From assembly GCA_017616555.1 (NCBI GenBank), contig JAFZXZ010000015.1, forward strand, positions 1 to 54,170: a stretch of 54,170 nt of DNA, given 5' to 3'. Positions 8,723-17,933 of the stretch are shown here, one piece after another. The notes beneath the pieces are model-generated. The model was not told where the DNA came from and ran no database searches. It worked only from the letters and a program-made list of their open reading frames with translations. The DNA comes from a bacterium (GTDB lineage Bacteria; Auribacterota; UBA3054). A program made the translations under genes and the position numbers. The first letter of the stretch is position 1. Each line of letters begins with the position of its first letter.

Positions 8723-8743
8723 GAAAAATGGCATTGAAACTAC

Positions 8744-9925
8744 TTAGCTGTTTTTGGAGAGGTAGCGCCAGTAGGCCATGAGGCTCTTGGGGTCGTCCGT
8801 GACTTCCGAGAGAGAGCGGAGGGGGATGATCTCGACTCTTATCTTTTCGTTCTCGTCGGGACAGCCGCAGATCCTGCCTTTCAGAGAGTCGAGCTCTTCT
8901 TTCGTCAGGTCGATTTCCGCGGCGAAGAGGAAGATTATTTCATCGCTGATGCCGTAGGTGGGGAAGAAGCCGCCGAGGTCTGTCACGTTTTCTTTCGCGA
9001 TCTCGAGGCCTGTTTCTTCTTTCACTTCCCTTACGGCGGTCGTTAATTTGTCGGTGGAGTCGTCCAGCATGCCGGCGGGGATCTCTTTCGTTTCGTAAAG
9101 TCCGGCGGCGAACCTGGGCTGGCGTACGATGACGGTGTATTTTTCGCCTTCGCAGTTTATGACTATAAGGACGGCGGAAGCGTCGCCCCTCATCAGTACG
9201 GCGCCCGGGACCTGGCGGCCGTCCTGGTCGAAGGCCTGGACGAATAATTTGGCGAAGAGCAGGCCTCCGTTGTGGCGGCGGTCAACCGATTGGACGGTGA
9301 TCTCCTTAATGCTGAAGCGCTGGTCCATGCGGCGGATCCAGTTCTTGTACTGCAAGCTGGTCCTGACCATTTCGATGTCTTCCTTGCGGCCTTTCCAGGT
9401 GAAGCTGTCGAAAGAGCTTTCTTCTTCGAGATCGTTTCCGGTTAGGGAGTCGATCCATTCCTTGATCCTGACGTAGAGTGGCTGCTTGAAACCGACCACG
9501 TAAGGATAGAAGTCTTCCCATTTTCTCCACTCGAAAGCGCTGAACTCCTTCTCAAAGTCCTCGCTGTTTTTGGCTAGGTCCTCAGCTTTTTTGGGGTCTC
9601 CCTTGTAGCGGAAAAGAAACCATTTCTGGGTCTGTCCGCGGTAGCCGAAGAAAGTGGGTTTGTTCCTGGGGACTTCGTAGGTGAGCCAGAAAGGGCATTC
9701 GGCTGTGAGCTCCACCTCGTTTTCGGTCAGGCCGGTCTCTTCTTTGAGTTCGCGCCAGGCGGCTTCCCTCGGCGTCTCGCCGGGATCGATGCCGCCCTGG
9801 GGCCACTGCCAGGAGCCTTTGAAGCTGAGCCTTTCTCCGGTCCAGAAGAGGCCGTCTTCGTTTATCACGACAAGGCCTACGCAGGGCCGGAAGGCGTTGT
9901 TTATGGGAGTCATTTGAGTACGCAT
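8744..9925 (-). CDS. Double Nudix protein: RppH-like plus ADP-sugar diphosphatase-like
   Basis: A 393-residue fusion. Residues 1-160 resemble RppH, which removes pyrophosphate from mRNA 5' ends: FRPCVGLVV, WQWPQGGIDPG and a perfect Nudix box (about G44 to L66, ending RELKEETGL), followed by QTQKWFLFRYKG and a C-terminal FEWRKWEDF. Residues 220-393 form a second Nudix domain like plant NUDX14 and bacterial ADP-sugar diphosphatases: IPAGMLDD and VREVKEETGL, but with Asp/Thr where the box normally has its first Glu. Separate RppH and sugar-nucleotide hydrolases are the norm. The start is the ATG at 9925, or a second ATG at 9913 that would give a longer leader. Confidence 0.85.
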   Translation of the reverse strand: MRTQMTPINNAFRPCVGLVVINEDGLFWTGERLSFKGSWQWPQGGIDPGETPREAAWRELKEETGLTENEVELTAECPFWLTYEVPRNKPTFFGYRGQTQKWFLFRYKGDPKKAEDLAKNSEDFEKEFSAFEWRKWEDFYPYVVGFKQPLYVRIKEWIDSLTGNDLEEESSFDSFTWKGRKEDIEMVRTSLQYKNWIRRMDQRFSIKEITVQSVDRRHNGGLLFAKLFVQAFDQDGRQVPGAVLMRGDASAVLIVINCEGEKYTVIVRQPRFAAGLYETKEIPAGMLDDSTDKLTTAVREVKEETGLEIAKENVTDLGGFFPTYGISDEIIFLFAAEIDLTKEELDSLKGRICGCPDENEKIRVEIIPLRSLSEVTDDPKSLMAYWRYLSKNS

Positions 9926-9931
9926 AGAGCC

Positions 9932-9960
9932 ATTATAGCATAAGCGCTTTTGGTTTTACA
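9932..9960 (-). promoter_or_regulatory. Promoter for the double-Nudix gene
   Basis: On the minus strand, TGTAAA (9955-9960), a 17-bp spacer and TATAAT (9932-9937) preceded by TGC. It ends six bases before the ATG at 9925. The same hexamer read on the other strand (TTTACA) is the -35 of the divergent ABC operon. Confidence 0.6.
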
Positions 9961-9983
9961 TTTAACCACTTTTATACTATAAT
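9955..9983 (+). promoter_or_regulatory. Promoter for the Gld-like ABC operon
   Basis: TTTACA (9955-9960), a 17-bp spacer and a perfect TATAAT (9978-9983), 32 bases before the ATG at 10016. This is one of the best sigma70-type matches in the window and drives the eight-gene run to 20096. Confidence 0.8.
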
Positions 9984-10015
9984 TTAATTTATACAATCAA
10001 TAATATAAGGGTATT

Positions 10016-10942
10016 ATGATCCAAGTCAAGGAACTTGTAAAAACCTACGCCGACCTTACGGCGGTGGACCATATCTCCTTTAACGTCGAGAAAGGGGACG
10101 TGGTCGGCCTCCTGGGCCCGAACGGGGCCGGGAAGACGACTACCATGAAGATCCTGACCTGCTTCATGCCGGCCACTTCCGGCGAATGCAAGGTCGCCGG
10201 GCACGACGTTTTCAAGGAATCGCTGGAAGTTAGAAGGCACATCGGCTATATGCCCGAGAATGTTCCCCTTTACACCGATATGCGCGTGGTGGAATTTCTT
10301 GCTTACAGGGGAAGGCTGAAAGGCTTGAAGGGGCAGGAGCTCATCAACCGCATCAACTGCGTGATAGACGCCTGCGAATTGGGACAGGTGAGGACGAGGA
10401 TAATCGAGCAGTTAAGCAAGGGCAACAAGCAGCGCGTAGGCTTAGCGGACGCTTTGATAGGGGACCCGGACATCTTGATCCTTGACGAGCCGACCATCGG
10501 TCTGGACCCCAACCAGGTCAGGAAGGTCAGGGAACTTATAAGGGAGATAGGCCGCGACAGGACGGTCATACTTTCCACGCACATTCTTCCGGAAGTCGAG
10601 ATGGTCTGCGAGAAGGTCATCATCATGTACAAAGGGAAGATCGTGGCCGAGGACTCGATGTCAAACCTTAGGAGCGGCAACAAGAAGCGCTACGTGGTCG
10701 AGATCTTCGCCCCGAAGGCGGAAGTGGAAAGGGCCTTGCTGGATGTTAAGGAAGCCTACGAGATCAGGACTTCAGAATCGGAAGGCTGGGTGAGGGCCGA
10801 GATGCTCTCACGTCTGCCTGAGGAAAACATTTCGGAAAAGATCTTCCTGGCCCTCAACAAACCGAATTGGAAGATCAGGCTTCTGACGACGGTCATGCCG
10901 ACTTTGGAAGATATCTTCGTGGAAATGACGACGAAACACTAA
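10016..10942 (+). CDS. gldA: ABC transporter ATPase, GldA-like
   Basis: A 308-residue cytoplasmic ATPase. Walker A is GPNGAGKTTT (residues 34-43), the signature is LSKGNKQR (about 136-143, departing from the usual LSGGQ), and Walker B is ILILDEP (about 152-158) followed by the H-loop STHILPE. A C-terminal 80-residue extension is typical of the ABC-2 exporter class. Operon order (ATPase, permease, GldG-like, DUF4340-like) matches gldA/gldF/gldG of Bacteroidetes and related operons in non-gliding bacteria. It energises an ABC-2 complex in the inner membrane; the exported or remodelled substrate is unknown. The symbol is by family, not proof of gliding. Confidence 0.85.
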   Translation: MIQVKELVKTYADLTAVDHISFNVEKGDVVGLLGPNGAGKTTTMKILTCFMPATSGECKVAGHDVFKESLEVRRHIGYMPENVPLYTDMRVVEFLAYRGRLKGLKGQELINRINCVIDACELGQVRTRIIEQLSKGNKQRVGLADALIGDPDILILDEPTIGLDPNQVRKVRELIREIGRDRTVILSTHILPEVEMVCEKVIIMYKGKIVAEDSMSNLRSGNKKRYVVEIFAPKAEVERALLDVKEAYEIRTSESEGWVRAEMLSRLPEENISEKIFLALNKPNWKIRLLTTVMPTLEDIFVEMTTKH

Positions 10943-10948
10943 GGAAAT

Positions 10949-11689
10949 ATGCGGAATTTCAGAACACTTTTCAGAAGGGAGCTGGCGACCCTCTACTACA
11001 CGCCGACGAGTTACGTCGTCATGTGCGTGTTTTTGATCGTGGTCGGCTGGCTCTTCTGGATCCTTGTGAACTACCTCAACGCGCCCTCGAAGCCGATAGA
11101 CGCCAACGTCTTCGGTTATCTTTTCGGCGGGACTTTCATTTACTGGATGGTGGTGGCGGCCGTCACTTCCGCGCTTACGATGCGTTCCTTCTCCGAGGAA
11201 TACAGGAGCGGGACCATAGAGATGCTGATGACGACGCCCGTGACTGACACGCAGGTCGTATTGTCCAAGTTCGCGGCAGCCCAGACTTTCCTGATGATCA
11301 TGTGGGTGCCTACTCTCGTTTACGTCTATGTATTGAGCCGCTTCACGACAGTCGATATGGGCGTAGTTTTGGCGGGGTATCTGGGAACGTTCCTTCTGAA
11401 CTGCATGCTGACGTCTCTGGGGATCATGATCTCCTCGACGAACAGAAGCCAGTTCGTTTCCTTCTTCGTGACTTTCATAGGCATATTGATGCTTTTCTCC
11501 TTGAACTTCATGCAGGACGTGGTCAGCAACAAGTGGCGCGTGGTGTACCGCTACGCGTCCGTCCTGGAGCAGTTCAACCCCTTCACCAAGGGCGTCATCA
11601 GTTCGCAAAGCGTCATCTATTTCGTAAGCATCACGCTCTTCCTTTTGTTCTGCACCATAAAGAGCGTGGAATCCAGGAAGTGGAGATGA
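10949..11689 (+). CDS. gldF: ABC-2 type permease, GldF-like
   Basis: A 246-residue inner-membrane protein with six hydrophobic segments. The opening RTLFRRELATLYYTPTSYVV is the amphipathic entry helix seen in GldF/NosY-type permeases, and EEYRSGTIEMLMTTPV is the conserved coupling-helix motif that contacts the ATPase. It starts six bases after the ATPase gene and ends four bases before the GldG-like gene, so all three should be made in fixed ratio. A role as transport pore is known for the family; the cargo here is not. Confidence 0.85.
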   Translation: MRNFRTLFRRELATLYYTPTSYVVMCVFLIVVGWLFWILVNYLNAPSKPIDANVFGYLFGGTFIYWMVVAAVTSALTMRSFSEEYRSGTIEMLMTTPVTDTQVVLSKFAAAQTFLMIMWVPTLVYVYVLSRFTTVDMGVVLAGYLGTFLLNCMLTSLGIMISSTNRSQFVSFFVTFIGILMLFSLNFMQDVVSNKWRVVYRYASVLEQFNPFTKGVISSQSVIYFVSITLFLLFCTIKSVESRKWR

Positions 11690-11693
11690 TCTT

Positions 11694-13139
11694 ATGAAAG
11701 AGACGATTATTAGAAGACTGACTTACGGCGCCAACGTCGGCATAGGCATAATTCTGGCTTTCATCCTGGTCGTTCTGGCGAACGCCCTGGCCGCCAAGTA
11801 TCCGAGGCGTTACGACTTCATCCAGAAGCAGGATCTCTACAAGCTCAGTGAAAAGACTTTGAACGTTTTGAAAGAGCTCCAGGAGCCGGTGGAATTTTAT
11901 GTTTTCGGCAATCCGCAGAACAGTGAGCTTTATCCGAAGGTCAAGCGTTTAATCGACCAGTATTGCGACGCCAGCTCGAAAGTGACCTGCATTCTGGCGG
12001 ACGATTATATTTTGAGGGATCCCGGCAAGATCCAGAAGATCAAGAACCAGTTCAACGTGACCGACTGGGACACCGTTATCGTGAAAGTGGGCGAGGAGAC
12101 GAAGGAGCTAAAGGAAAACGACATGGGCGACTTCAAGTTCGAGCACAACTACTACGACTACGGACAGAAGAAGAAACTCGTGCTGTTCAAGGCCGAGCAG
12201 GCCCTGACTTCCGCCATACTTGAACTCCAGAATCCCGAGCAGAAGCACGTCTATTTCACGGTCAACCACGGCGAGAGAAGCATCCTCAGCAAAGAGGACC
12301 GCAATTACAGCATCGTGAAGGAATACCTTGAGAGAGACCGCGTGCTTTGCGCGCCCTTGGAACTCTACAGGCTCTCCGACATGACGGAGACGAACTGCGA
12401 CCTTCTTGTGATCGCCGGGCCGACCAGGGATTTTTTGGAGGAGGAAGTGGAAGTGCTGCGCCGCTACATAATGCAGGGCGGACGCGCTCTTATCATGATG
12501 GATCCCAATTCAGACTGTGCGAGCATTCCGAAGCTTCTGACTTCCTGCAACATCAACGTTGGCGACGACGTCACCGTCGATCCAACGACCAGGATAGCCG
12601 GCACCGGCTGGTTCGACCTGGTCATTCCGACTTATCCTGAGCACGAGATAACGAAAAACCTGGATTCTCTGAGCATCTTTTATATGGCGCGCTCCGTCAT
12701 GGAGATCAATCCTGATAACAAGGATTACCTTGTGACGCCCTTCCTGCAGACGACTGCGGACGGCTGGGGCGAGACCAAGTACCACGGCACTTCCTATCAC
12801 TTCGATGAGAAGACCGACCTTCCCGGGCCAGTGACGATAGGCGCGGCTGTCGAGAACAGGCGCACGGGATTGAGGCTTGTCGTGATCGGCGACGCCGATT
12901 TCGCCGACAATTTCTATGCCGAGCGTCCGATCTCGAACCGCGACATCTTCCTGAACGCCTGCAACTGGGCGATGCAGAGAGAGTATCTTGTTTCTATCGG
13001 GCCGAAGACTATCCAGGAGATCAGGAGCCTGAAACTGAACCGCAAGCAGATCTCGCTTATAAGAACTTTGGTAATTGTGTTGGTGCCGGCCCTGGCGCTC
13101 TCCTTGGGCCTCCTTGTTTATGTGCGCCGCCGTCAGTAA
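11694..13139 (+). CDS. gldG: GldG-like ABC auxiliary protein
   Basis: A 481-residue protein with one N-terminal membrane segment (about 14-34), a large extracytoplasmic part and a C-terminal membrane segment (about 450-473) before a basic tail. YDFIQKQDLYKLSEKTLNVL and EPVEFYVFGN match the ABC_transp_aux (DUF3526/GldG) family, in which the soluble part sits next to the permease. VYFTVNHGERSI and LVIAGPTRDFLEEE are typical internal motifs. It follows the permease after four bases. Its role in gliding bacteria is secretion or motility support; here the role is only inferred from context. Confidence 0.82.
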   Translation: MKETIIRRLTYGANVGIGIILAFILVVLANALAAKYPRRYDFIQKQDLYKLSEKTLNVLKELQEPVEFYVFGNPQNSELYPKVKRLIDQYCDASSKVTCILADDYILRDPGKIQKIKNQFNVTDWDTVIVKVGEETKELKENDMGDFKFEHNYYDYGQKKKLVLFKAEQALTSAILELQNPEQKHVYFTVNHGERSILSKEDRNYSIVKEYLERDRVLCAPLELYRLSDMTETNCDLLVIAGPTRDFLEEEVEVLRRYIMQGGRALIMMDPNSDCASIPKLLTSCNINVGDDVTVDPTTRIAGTGWFDLVIPTYPEHEITKNLDSLSIFYMARSVMEINPDNKDYLVTPFLQTTADGWGETKYHGTSYHFDEKTDLPGPVTIGAAVENRRTGLRLVVIGDADFADNFYAERPISNRDIFLNACNWAMQREYLVSIGPKTIQEIRSLKLNRKQISLIRTLVIVLVPALALSLGLLVYVRRRQ

Positions 13140-13148
13140 GGAAAATTC

Positions 13149-14960
13149 ATGAAATTTAAGACCACGTTATTTTTACTTATACTTGTTCTGGCAGTCGGCG
13201 GCTACGTCTGGTTCGTGGACCGCTTCAAACCGAGTACGGCCGAGCTGAAGCAGACTGAAAAACGCGTGCTGCAGGATTTCCGTCCCGAACTGATCACCAG
13301 GATCACAATAGACAGGCAAGTGAGGGAAAACGACACCGGAAAAGTGCTCCGCCTTGACAAATATGAGCTTGAGAAGGAAGCGCTGGGCTGGAAGCTCGTA
13401 AAGCCGGTGAACTTCCCGGTCAATACGCCTTTGGTCCGCCAGATCCTCGACAACTTGAAGAAAGTCGATCAGAATCGTTTCATCTCAGGAAACGAATACG
13501 AGAACATGAATCGCGACGCCACGGGCTTGAACGCTCCTGACATCATAGCGACCTTCGAAACGCCGCAGACGTCCGTCGTTTTGCGCGTGGGCGCCCAGGT
13601 TCCCCTGGGCTGGGAATACTACGCCGAACTGAAAGGCAAGCGCCAGGCCTACTTTATTCCGAATCAGATGCGCGACATCCTCTGCTTCGAGACCGACAGC
13701 TCTGAAAAGGACGTCAGGCGCAGGAAAGTTTTCGACGTCACCCCGGAATATGTGAACGCCGTGCAGATGTCGGTGGGCGGCTATGAGATCGATCTGAGGA
13801 AGGGGAAAGACATCCTGAGCTGGTACACCCAGGCTCCGATCTACGACAGGGGCGACGACAAGCTAATAGGAGAGATCGTTAAAAAACTTTCCAAAGTGGA
13901 TGTCTTGGAATACATCGAGCAGCCCAAAGAGAAGATCGATTTCAAGTATTCCGTGACGCTGGTGCAGAGGGAGAATTCCCAACGCCTCCAGATCAGCGAC
14001 GTCGTTATCAAAGTTGACGAATGGGACGAGACGAACCGTTTCTGCTACGCCAGACGCACCGAATATGGCCAGTTCTTCACGCTGCATCCCGATATTCTCG
14101 ATTCCTTCGTCCCCGATGTTGATCATTACCGTGCCAAGACGCTTATAGCGCCGGGAGTTTTCGACGACGTCTGCGAACTGGAGTTGGCCAAGGACGGGAA
14201 AGTCATGAACTTCTCCTTCGACAAGCAGGCGAACAAGTGGGATCTCTCCAATCTTTTGGCCACGACGCTCAAAGACGAGATGGCGATAGAGGACTACGTT
14301 TTCCTGTGGACGGACATGCCTATAAAGCGTTTTGCGAGCGTTGACGAAGCGAAAGCCGCTCTCCAGGAAAAATATCTTGACCTCAAGCTGCGCTACCAGG
14401 ACAGAGACGAATATGAGAATTACGTTCTTTCCGCTCCCAAAGACGGCTTGATGTTCATGGAACGCATGACGAACGTTTTCGTAGCCGTTTCCGCTGAGGA
14501 AGTTGAAAAACTCTATACTACGAACACTTTCCGCTTCCTGACTAGGGAAGCCATGAACGTCCCTGAGAATGAGGTTGACAGGATAGAACTGGAGACGCCG
14601 GAAACGACCGTTGTCATAAGCTACGGCACGAATTTCTGGATCGCCACTGAAAACGACAAATCGCGGCAGATCCTTCCCAGAATGAGGGACGAAATCGCCA
14701 GCCGCATGCCGGTCCTTATCGATCATTACGTCAAGGAATGTTCGGAACTTGATCTGCCGGCTTTCGGGCTTGACAAACCTTATCTGAAAGTTTCCTTCAT
14801 ATTGAAGAAAGGCGAGAGCAAAACGATCTCTTTGGGAAATGCTGTCGGGTCCGGGCGCTACGCCATGATAGGCGAACAGCCCTACGTCTTCGCGGTGAAC
14901 AAGGAGACGGCGCTGGCCCTGGAACAGTTTATAGAACTAGCAAGAATTTATCGTGAATGA
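13149..14960 (+). CDS. DUF4340-like envelope protein
   Basis: A 603-residue protein anchored by an N-terminal membrane segment (MKFKTTLFLLILVLAVGGYVWFV shortened: residues 4-23). The body is repetitive beta structure: blocks such as ITIDRQV, YELEKEALGWKLVKPV and FPVNTPLVRQILDNL match the DUF4340 pattern (a strand-rich unit with a W-x-L-xx-P turn), which recurs about three times. DUF4340 genes very often follow GldG-like genes, as here, nine bases downstream. It probably forms the extracytoplasmic partner of the ABC complex. No catalytic residues are apparent. The stop lies just before the start region of the next gene. Confidence 0.75.
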   Translation: MKFKTTLFLLILVLAVGGYVWFVDRFKPSTAELKQTEKRVLQDFRPELITRITIDRQVRENDTGKVLRLDKYELEKEALGWKLVKPVNFPVNTPLVRQILDNLKKVDQNRFISGNEYENMNRDATGLNAPDIIATFETPQTSVVLRVGAQVPLGWEYYAELKGKRQAYFIPNQMRDILCFETDSSEKDVRRRKVFDVTPEYVNAVQMSVGGYEIDLRKGKDILSWYTQAPIYDRGDDKLIGEIVKKLSKVDVLEYIEQPKEKIDFKYSVTLVQRENSQRLQISDVVIKVDEWDETNRFCYARRTEYGQFFTLHPDILDSFVPDVDHYRAKTLIAPGVFDDVCELELAKDGKVMNFSFDKQANKWDLSNLLATTLKDEMAIEDYVFLWTDMPIKRFASVDEAKAALQEKYLDLKLRYQDRDEYENYVLSAPKDGLMFMERMTNVFVAVSAEEVEKLYTTNTFRFLTREAMNVPENEVDRIELETPETTVVISYGTNFWIATENDKSRQILPRMRDEIASRMPVLIDHYVKECSELDLPAFGLDKPYLKVSFILKKGESKTISLGNAVGSGRYAMIGEQPYVFAVNKETALALEQFIELARIYRE

Positions 14961-14979
14961 CTACCAAAGGAGTCAAAAC

Positions 14980-17931
14980 ATGAGAAAAGCCATATTTATA
15001 CTTTCTATTCTCAGCCTTTTCAGTTATTGCGCCAAGGGCGAGGACATCGTCGGCATGGCGCCGAGGGAGACGAATGTCGTTGTGCGCGTGCAGAAGAACC
15101 TGAAGTCGTTTTTGCGCATACCCTCCCCGGGCTTCTGCTACGATGAGATGAAGTACACGGCTAGAGTCGTCTCTGAGCCGAAATCAACGGTCTTCCAGGT
15201 TAGCATGCTGGCGCCTACCAACCAGCCGGACAGGCTGATCATGCCTTACGCCAGGATACTGCGCCCCGACTATACGGAGGTGGCGTCAGGGACGTTCTCC
15301 AACGCGCTTTTCTGGGCCAGGGGACAGATAATAGCCCAGCGTTTCGCGATTCCGGAGACGATGAGCAAGTATCTCATTGCGGTCGGTTATTTGGACTACA
15401 GGGATGCCAGGCACCGCCACATCAGCGGCGGCCCCTATGAGACTGTCATCGACCAGAAGGGCAACATTATCCACCGCGGAGAGCCCCTGCAGAAATCGAA
15501 GTACGAGTCAAAATTCAGCATTGATTCCGATATTCTCTTCCTGGATGACGAACTTGAGATCCAGGTAACGCAGGACGAAGTCAGGAAAGGCGTCACGAAC
15601 GTCGTCGAGACCGTTTTCAATTATTCCGTTGTGAATCTTGACACAGGGAAAATAGTCCTGAGCGGTTCGGAAGTAAGCAAGCCGGTCATCAAGATGAAGA
15701 CGCTCGGCAACTACGCCATAGACCTCAAGCTTTCCAGGAACGGCAACACTTTCTGGCACGGCATGAAGACTTACTGCGTGCTGCCCAGATTGGAAAAGAC
15801 ATTTGACCCCAATTATCTTGGCAAACTCACTTTGAACGACGGCATAATCTGCGGTTCGTCCAACGATCTCCACCAGCTTCAGGACGGCCGTTATTCTCCG
15901 GCCGTCAAGGAGAGGATCAGTCAGCGCATATATTCTTCCGAGATCACCAATATCTTCGGCGGCAAAGGGCGCGTCATCACCCAGGACAGAGGGTATGTGA
16001 GCTATATTCTGGGCGTCAATCTTAAACTGAATATGCCCTACCTTTTGGAGATCGAGTATCCCGAAGATATGCCGCGCACGATCGCGGTCTCCGTCAACGG
16101 CGGAACTTATTCTCCCTGCGTCCAGACCGGGCATACCATGCCTTACCAGGAGCCCAGCCAATTCGTGGAACAGCTGCAGCTGCCTTTGAACGGCGACATT
16201 AACAAGATGCGCTTTATCGTCTGGGCTGGCGACGACGAGATCAGAAACGGCTTCAACGTTGCGATCGCCGACCCCGGCGACGTCAACGCGCCTTTCAGCA
16301 AGAAGCCTTTGGTCCTGAGGATCAACCTCTATGCCTTCCTGACCATAGCCGTGCCACAAATGAAGGAGCATTTCCCCAAGGAATACCAGCGCTACGTCTG
16401 GACGGAAGGTGAGCAGATGATGGGCCGCGACGGCGTTTCCTTCGCGCCTGTTCTGAACAGTCTTTTCTACGGTCTGAATTCTTTTTCGCCTCTCGCCCTG
16501 GCCTGGAACTCGCACGCCGGAAGCGACGGAACCGTTCTCTTCCCGACGGAACATTACACGATCCCTTATAAGGCTGAGATCAAAGGCGTGGAGTATTTGA
16601 GCGACCGCAAGGAAGACAACAGCAAGAGGAAGAATTACCTCGGCGCCAGCGCCGATCTGGCGAGCTACCTTAAGATGAAGATCTTCCCGAGAATGGAATA
16701 CGGCGGAAGCGACAGATTGAAAGGCAAAAATGCTGTCGGCCCGGACGGTCAGCCCTATTCGCCCTATCTTTACAACAGCAACGCTGCCCCGCTCTTTGAT
16801 TCGGTGGATGTAACCTATGAAGGTGTGGATGAAGATTTCATCGGCATCATCAAGGAAATGATTCTTTCACTGCCGAAGGAATCACGTTCCTGCCTTGAAA
16901 ATTTGATCATAAGGCAGCGCGCCAACTTTACGCCGGTCTCCTACAGCGACAATGCGCTGAAACTTTACGCCAAGGAAAAGGGTCTTGCGGTTCCTGAAGA
17001 CGGGCTGCGTGATGAGATCGTTTTGAGACGCCAGGACGATTACAAGGTCTGGTATCAGAACAAGAAATACGCTTTCTTCGCAAAAGTGAACGAGGCCTAC
17101 AACAAGCTGCTTGCCAGAAGCGGAAACTTGATCTACTACAACTGGAGAACTGGCGGCATGCCTTATGAGAACCTCTATTACTATGATTCCGCTTCCTGGA
17201 CGGAAGTGAAAAGACGCCGCTCGCTGCCGGTGGAAGGGTTCCCGCTTCCCATTATCACCAGCGATCAGCTTACGGAGGCTGTCGGCAAATGGACCAATGA
17301 TGAGGACGCGCTTTTGAAGGATGTCTTCAACTACGGTATTACGCCGGTCTGTCCGGTCTTCGGAACGCTCGCGGCTGGTTCGCAGAGCTATCACAGTCTT
17401 TTCCGCAAAGATCCTGGAAGCCTTGAGATGGCGGTGAAGATAACGCCGAACGTCCAGTCCAAGACGCTGGTCCTCGACTGCAAGAAAGTTCCCAGCCTGG
17501 CCGGCCAGACTATGTACCGCTCCAGGGAATATTCCATGTACGATCCCTTGCTGGCTTTCATTTACGCCAATCCCAAATATATTGCTTTCGAGCAGTCTCA
17601 CCAGTCCTGCTTCCCGTTCGCAGAGACGACCAGGCGCTTCATGATGAACTATCTCGCCCTGCCGCTTGTGCCTTTCGGCGAAGTCAAGCAGGAGGAAGGA
17701 AATCCTCTTAACGTCTATCTCGGCGTTTACAACAACAGTCCCTACATCGCGGTCGTGAACAAGACCATGAAGCCTGCCAGCGCCAGGGTGAGCCTGCCTC
17801 TGGCCGGCGTCAAGCAGCTCAGGCCGCTCGTCACGAAGGAAAAACGCCAGGACTACTTCGTCAAGGAAGACACCATAGAAGTTGACCTGACGCTTCAGCC
17901 TATGGAACTCAGAAGCTTCAAGGCGGAATAA
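14980..17931 (+). CDS. Large secreted protein, possible glycosidase-like fold
   Basis: A 983-residue protein. The ATG at 14980 is chosen because AAAGGAG (14966-14972) precedes it and a signal peptide follows (KAIFILSILSLFSYC); an upstream in-frame GTG at 14953 has neither. No family is recognised. The N-terminal 450 residues are strand-rich; residues 480-870 contain many aromatic residues and acidic pairs, with a segment (about 655-740) reminiscent of GH-A barrel proteins. The final 70 residues (VYNNSPYIAVVNKTMKP to MELRSF) resemble the small beta-sandwich that closes many glycosidases. A glycoside-hydrolase-like enzyme is therefore possible but unproven. It sits in the Gld-like operon. Confidence 0.55.
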   Translation: MRKAIFILSILSLFSYCAKGEDIVGMAPRETNVVVRVQKNLKSFLRIPSPGFCYDEMKYTARVVSEPKSTVFQVSMLAPTNQPDRLIMPYARILRPDYTEVASGTFSNALFWARGQIIAQRFAIPETMSKYLIAVGYLDYRDARHRHISGGPYETVIDQKGNIIHRGEPLQKSKYESKFSIDSDILFLDDELEIQVTQDEVRKGVTNVVETVFNYSVVNLDTGKIVLSGSEVSKPVIKMKTLGNYAIDLKLSRNGNTFWHGMKTYCVLPRLEKTFDPNYLGKLTLNDGIICGSSNDLHQLQDGRYSPAVKERISQRIYSSEITNIFGGKGRVITQDRGYVSYILGVNLKLNMPYLLEIEYPEDMPRTIAVSVNGGTYSPCVQTGHTMPYQEPSQFVEQLQLPLNGDINKMRFIVWAGDDEIRNGFNVAIADPGDVNAPFSKKPLVLRINLYAFLTIAVPQMKEHFPKEYQRYVWTEGEQMMGRDGVSFAPVLNSLFYGLNSFSPLALAWNSHAGSDGTVLFPTEHYTIPYKAEIKGVEYLSDRKEDNSKRKNYLGASADLASYLKMKIFPRMEYGGSDRLKGKNAVGPDGQPYSPYLYNSNAAPLFDSVDVTYEGVDEDFIGIIKEMILSLPKESRSCLENLIIRQRANFTPVSYSDNALKLYAKEKGLAVPEDGLRDEIVLRRQDDYKVWYQNKKYAFFAKVNEAYNKLLARSGNLIYYNWRTGGMPYENLYYYDSASWTEVKRRRSLPVEGFPLPIITSDQLTEAVGKWTNDEDALLKDVFNYGITPVCPVFGTLAAGSQSYHSLFRKDPGSLEMAVKITPNVQSKTLVLDCKKVPSLAGQTMYRSREYSMYDPLLAFIYANPKYIAFEQSHQSCFPFAETTRRFMMNYLALPLVPFGEVKQEEGNPLNVYLGVYNNSPYIAVVNKTMKPASARVSLPLAGVKQLRPLVTKEKRQDYFVKEDTIEVDLTLQPMELRSFKAE

Positions 17932-17933
17932 AA

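Noticed and set aside
10016..13139. Gliding motility machinery
   Set aside because: Only the Gld-like ABC part is present; the other gld/spr genes needed for gliding are absent from the window, and this ABC set occurs in non-gliding bacteria.
14953..14979. GTG at 14953 as the start of the 983-residue protein
   Set aside because: It would place a hydrophilic stretch before the signal peptide; AAAGGAG is correctly placed for the ATG at 14980.
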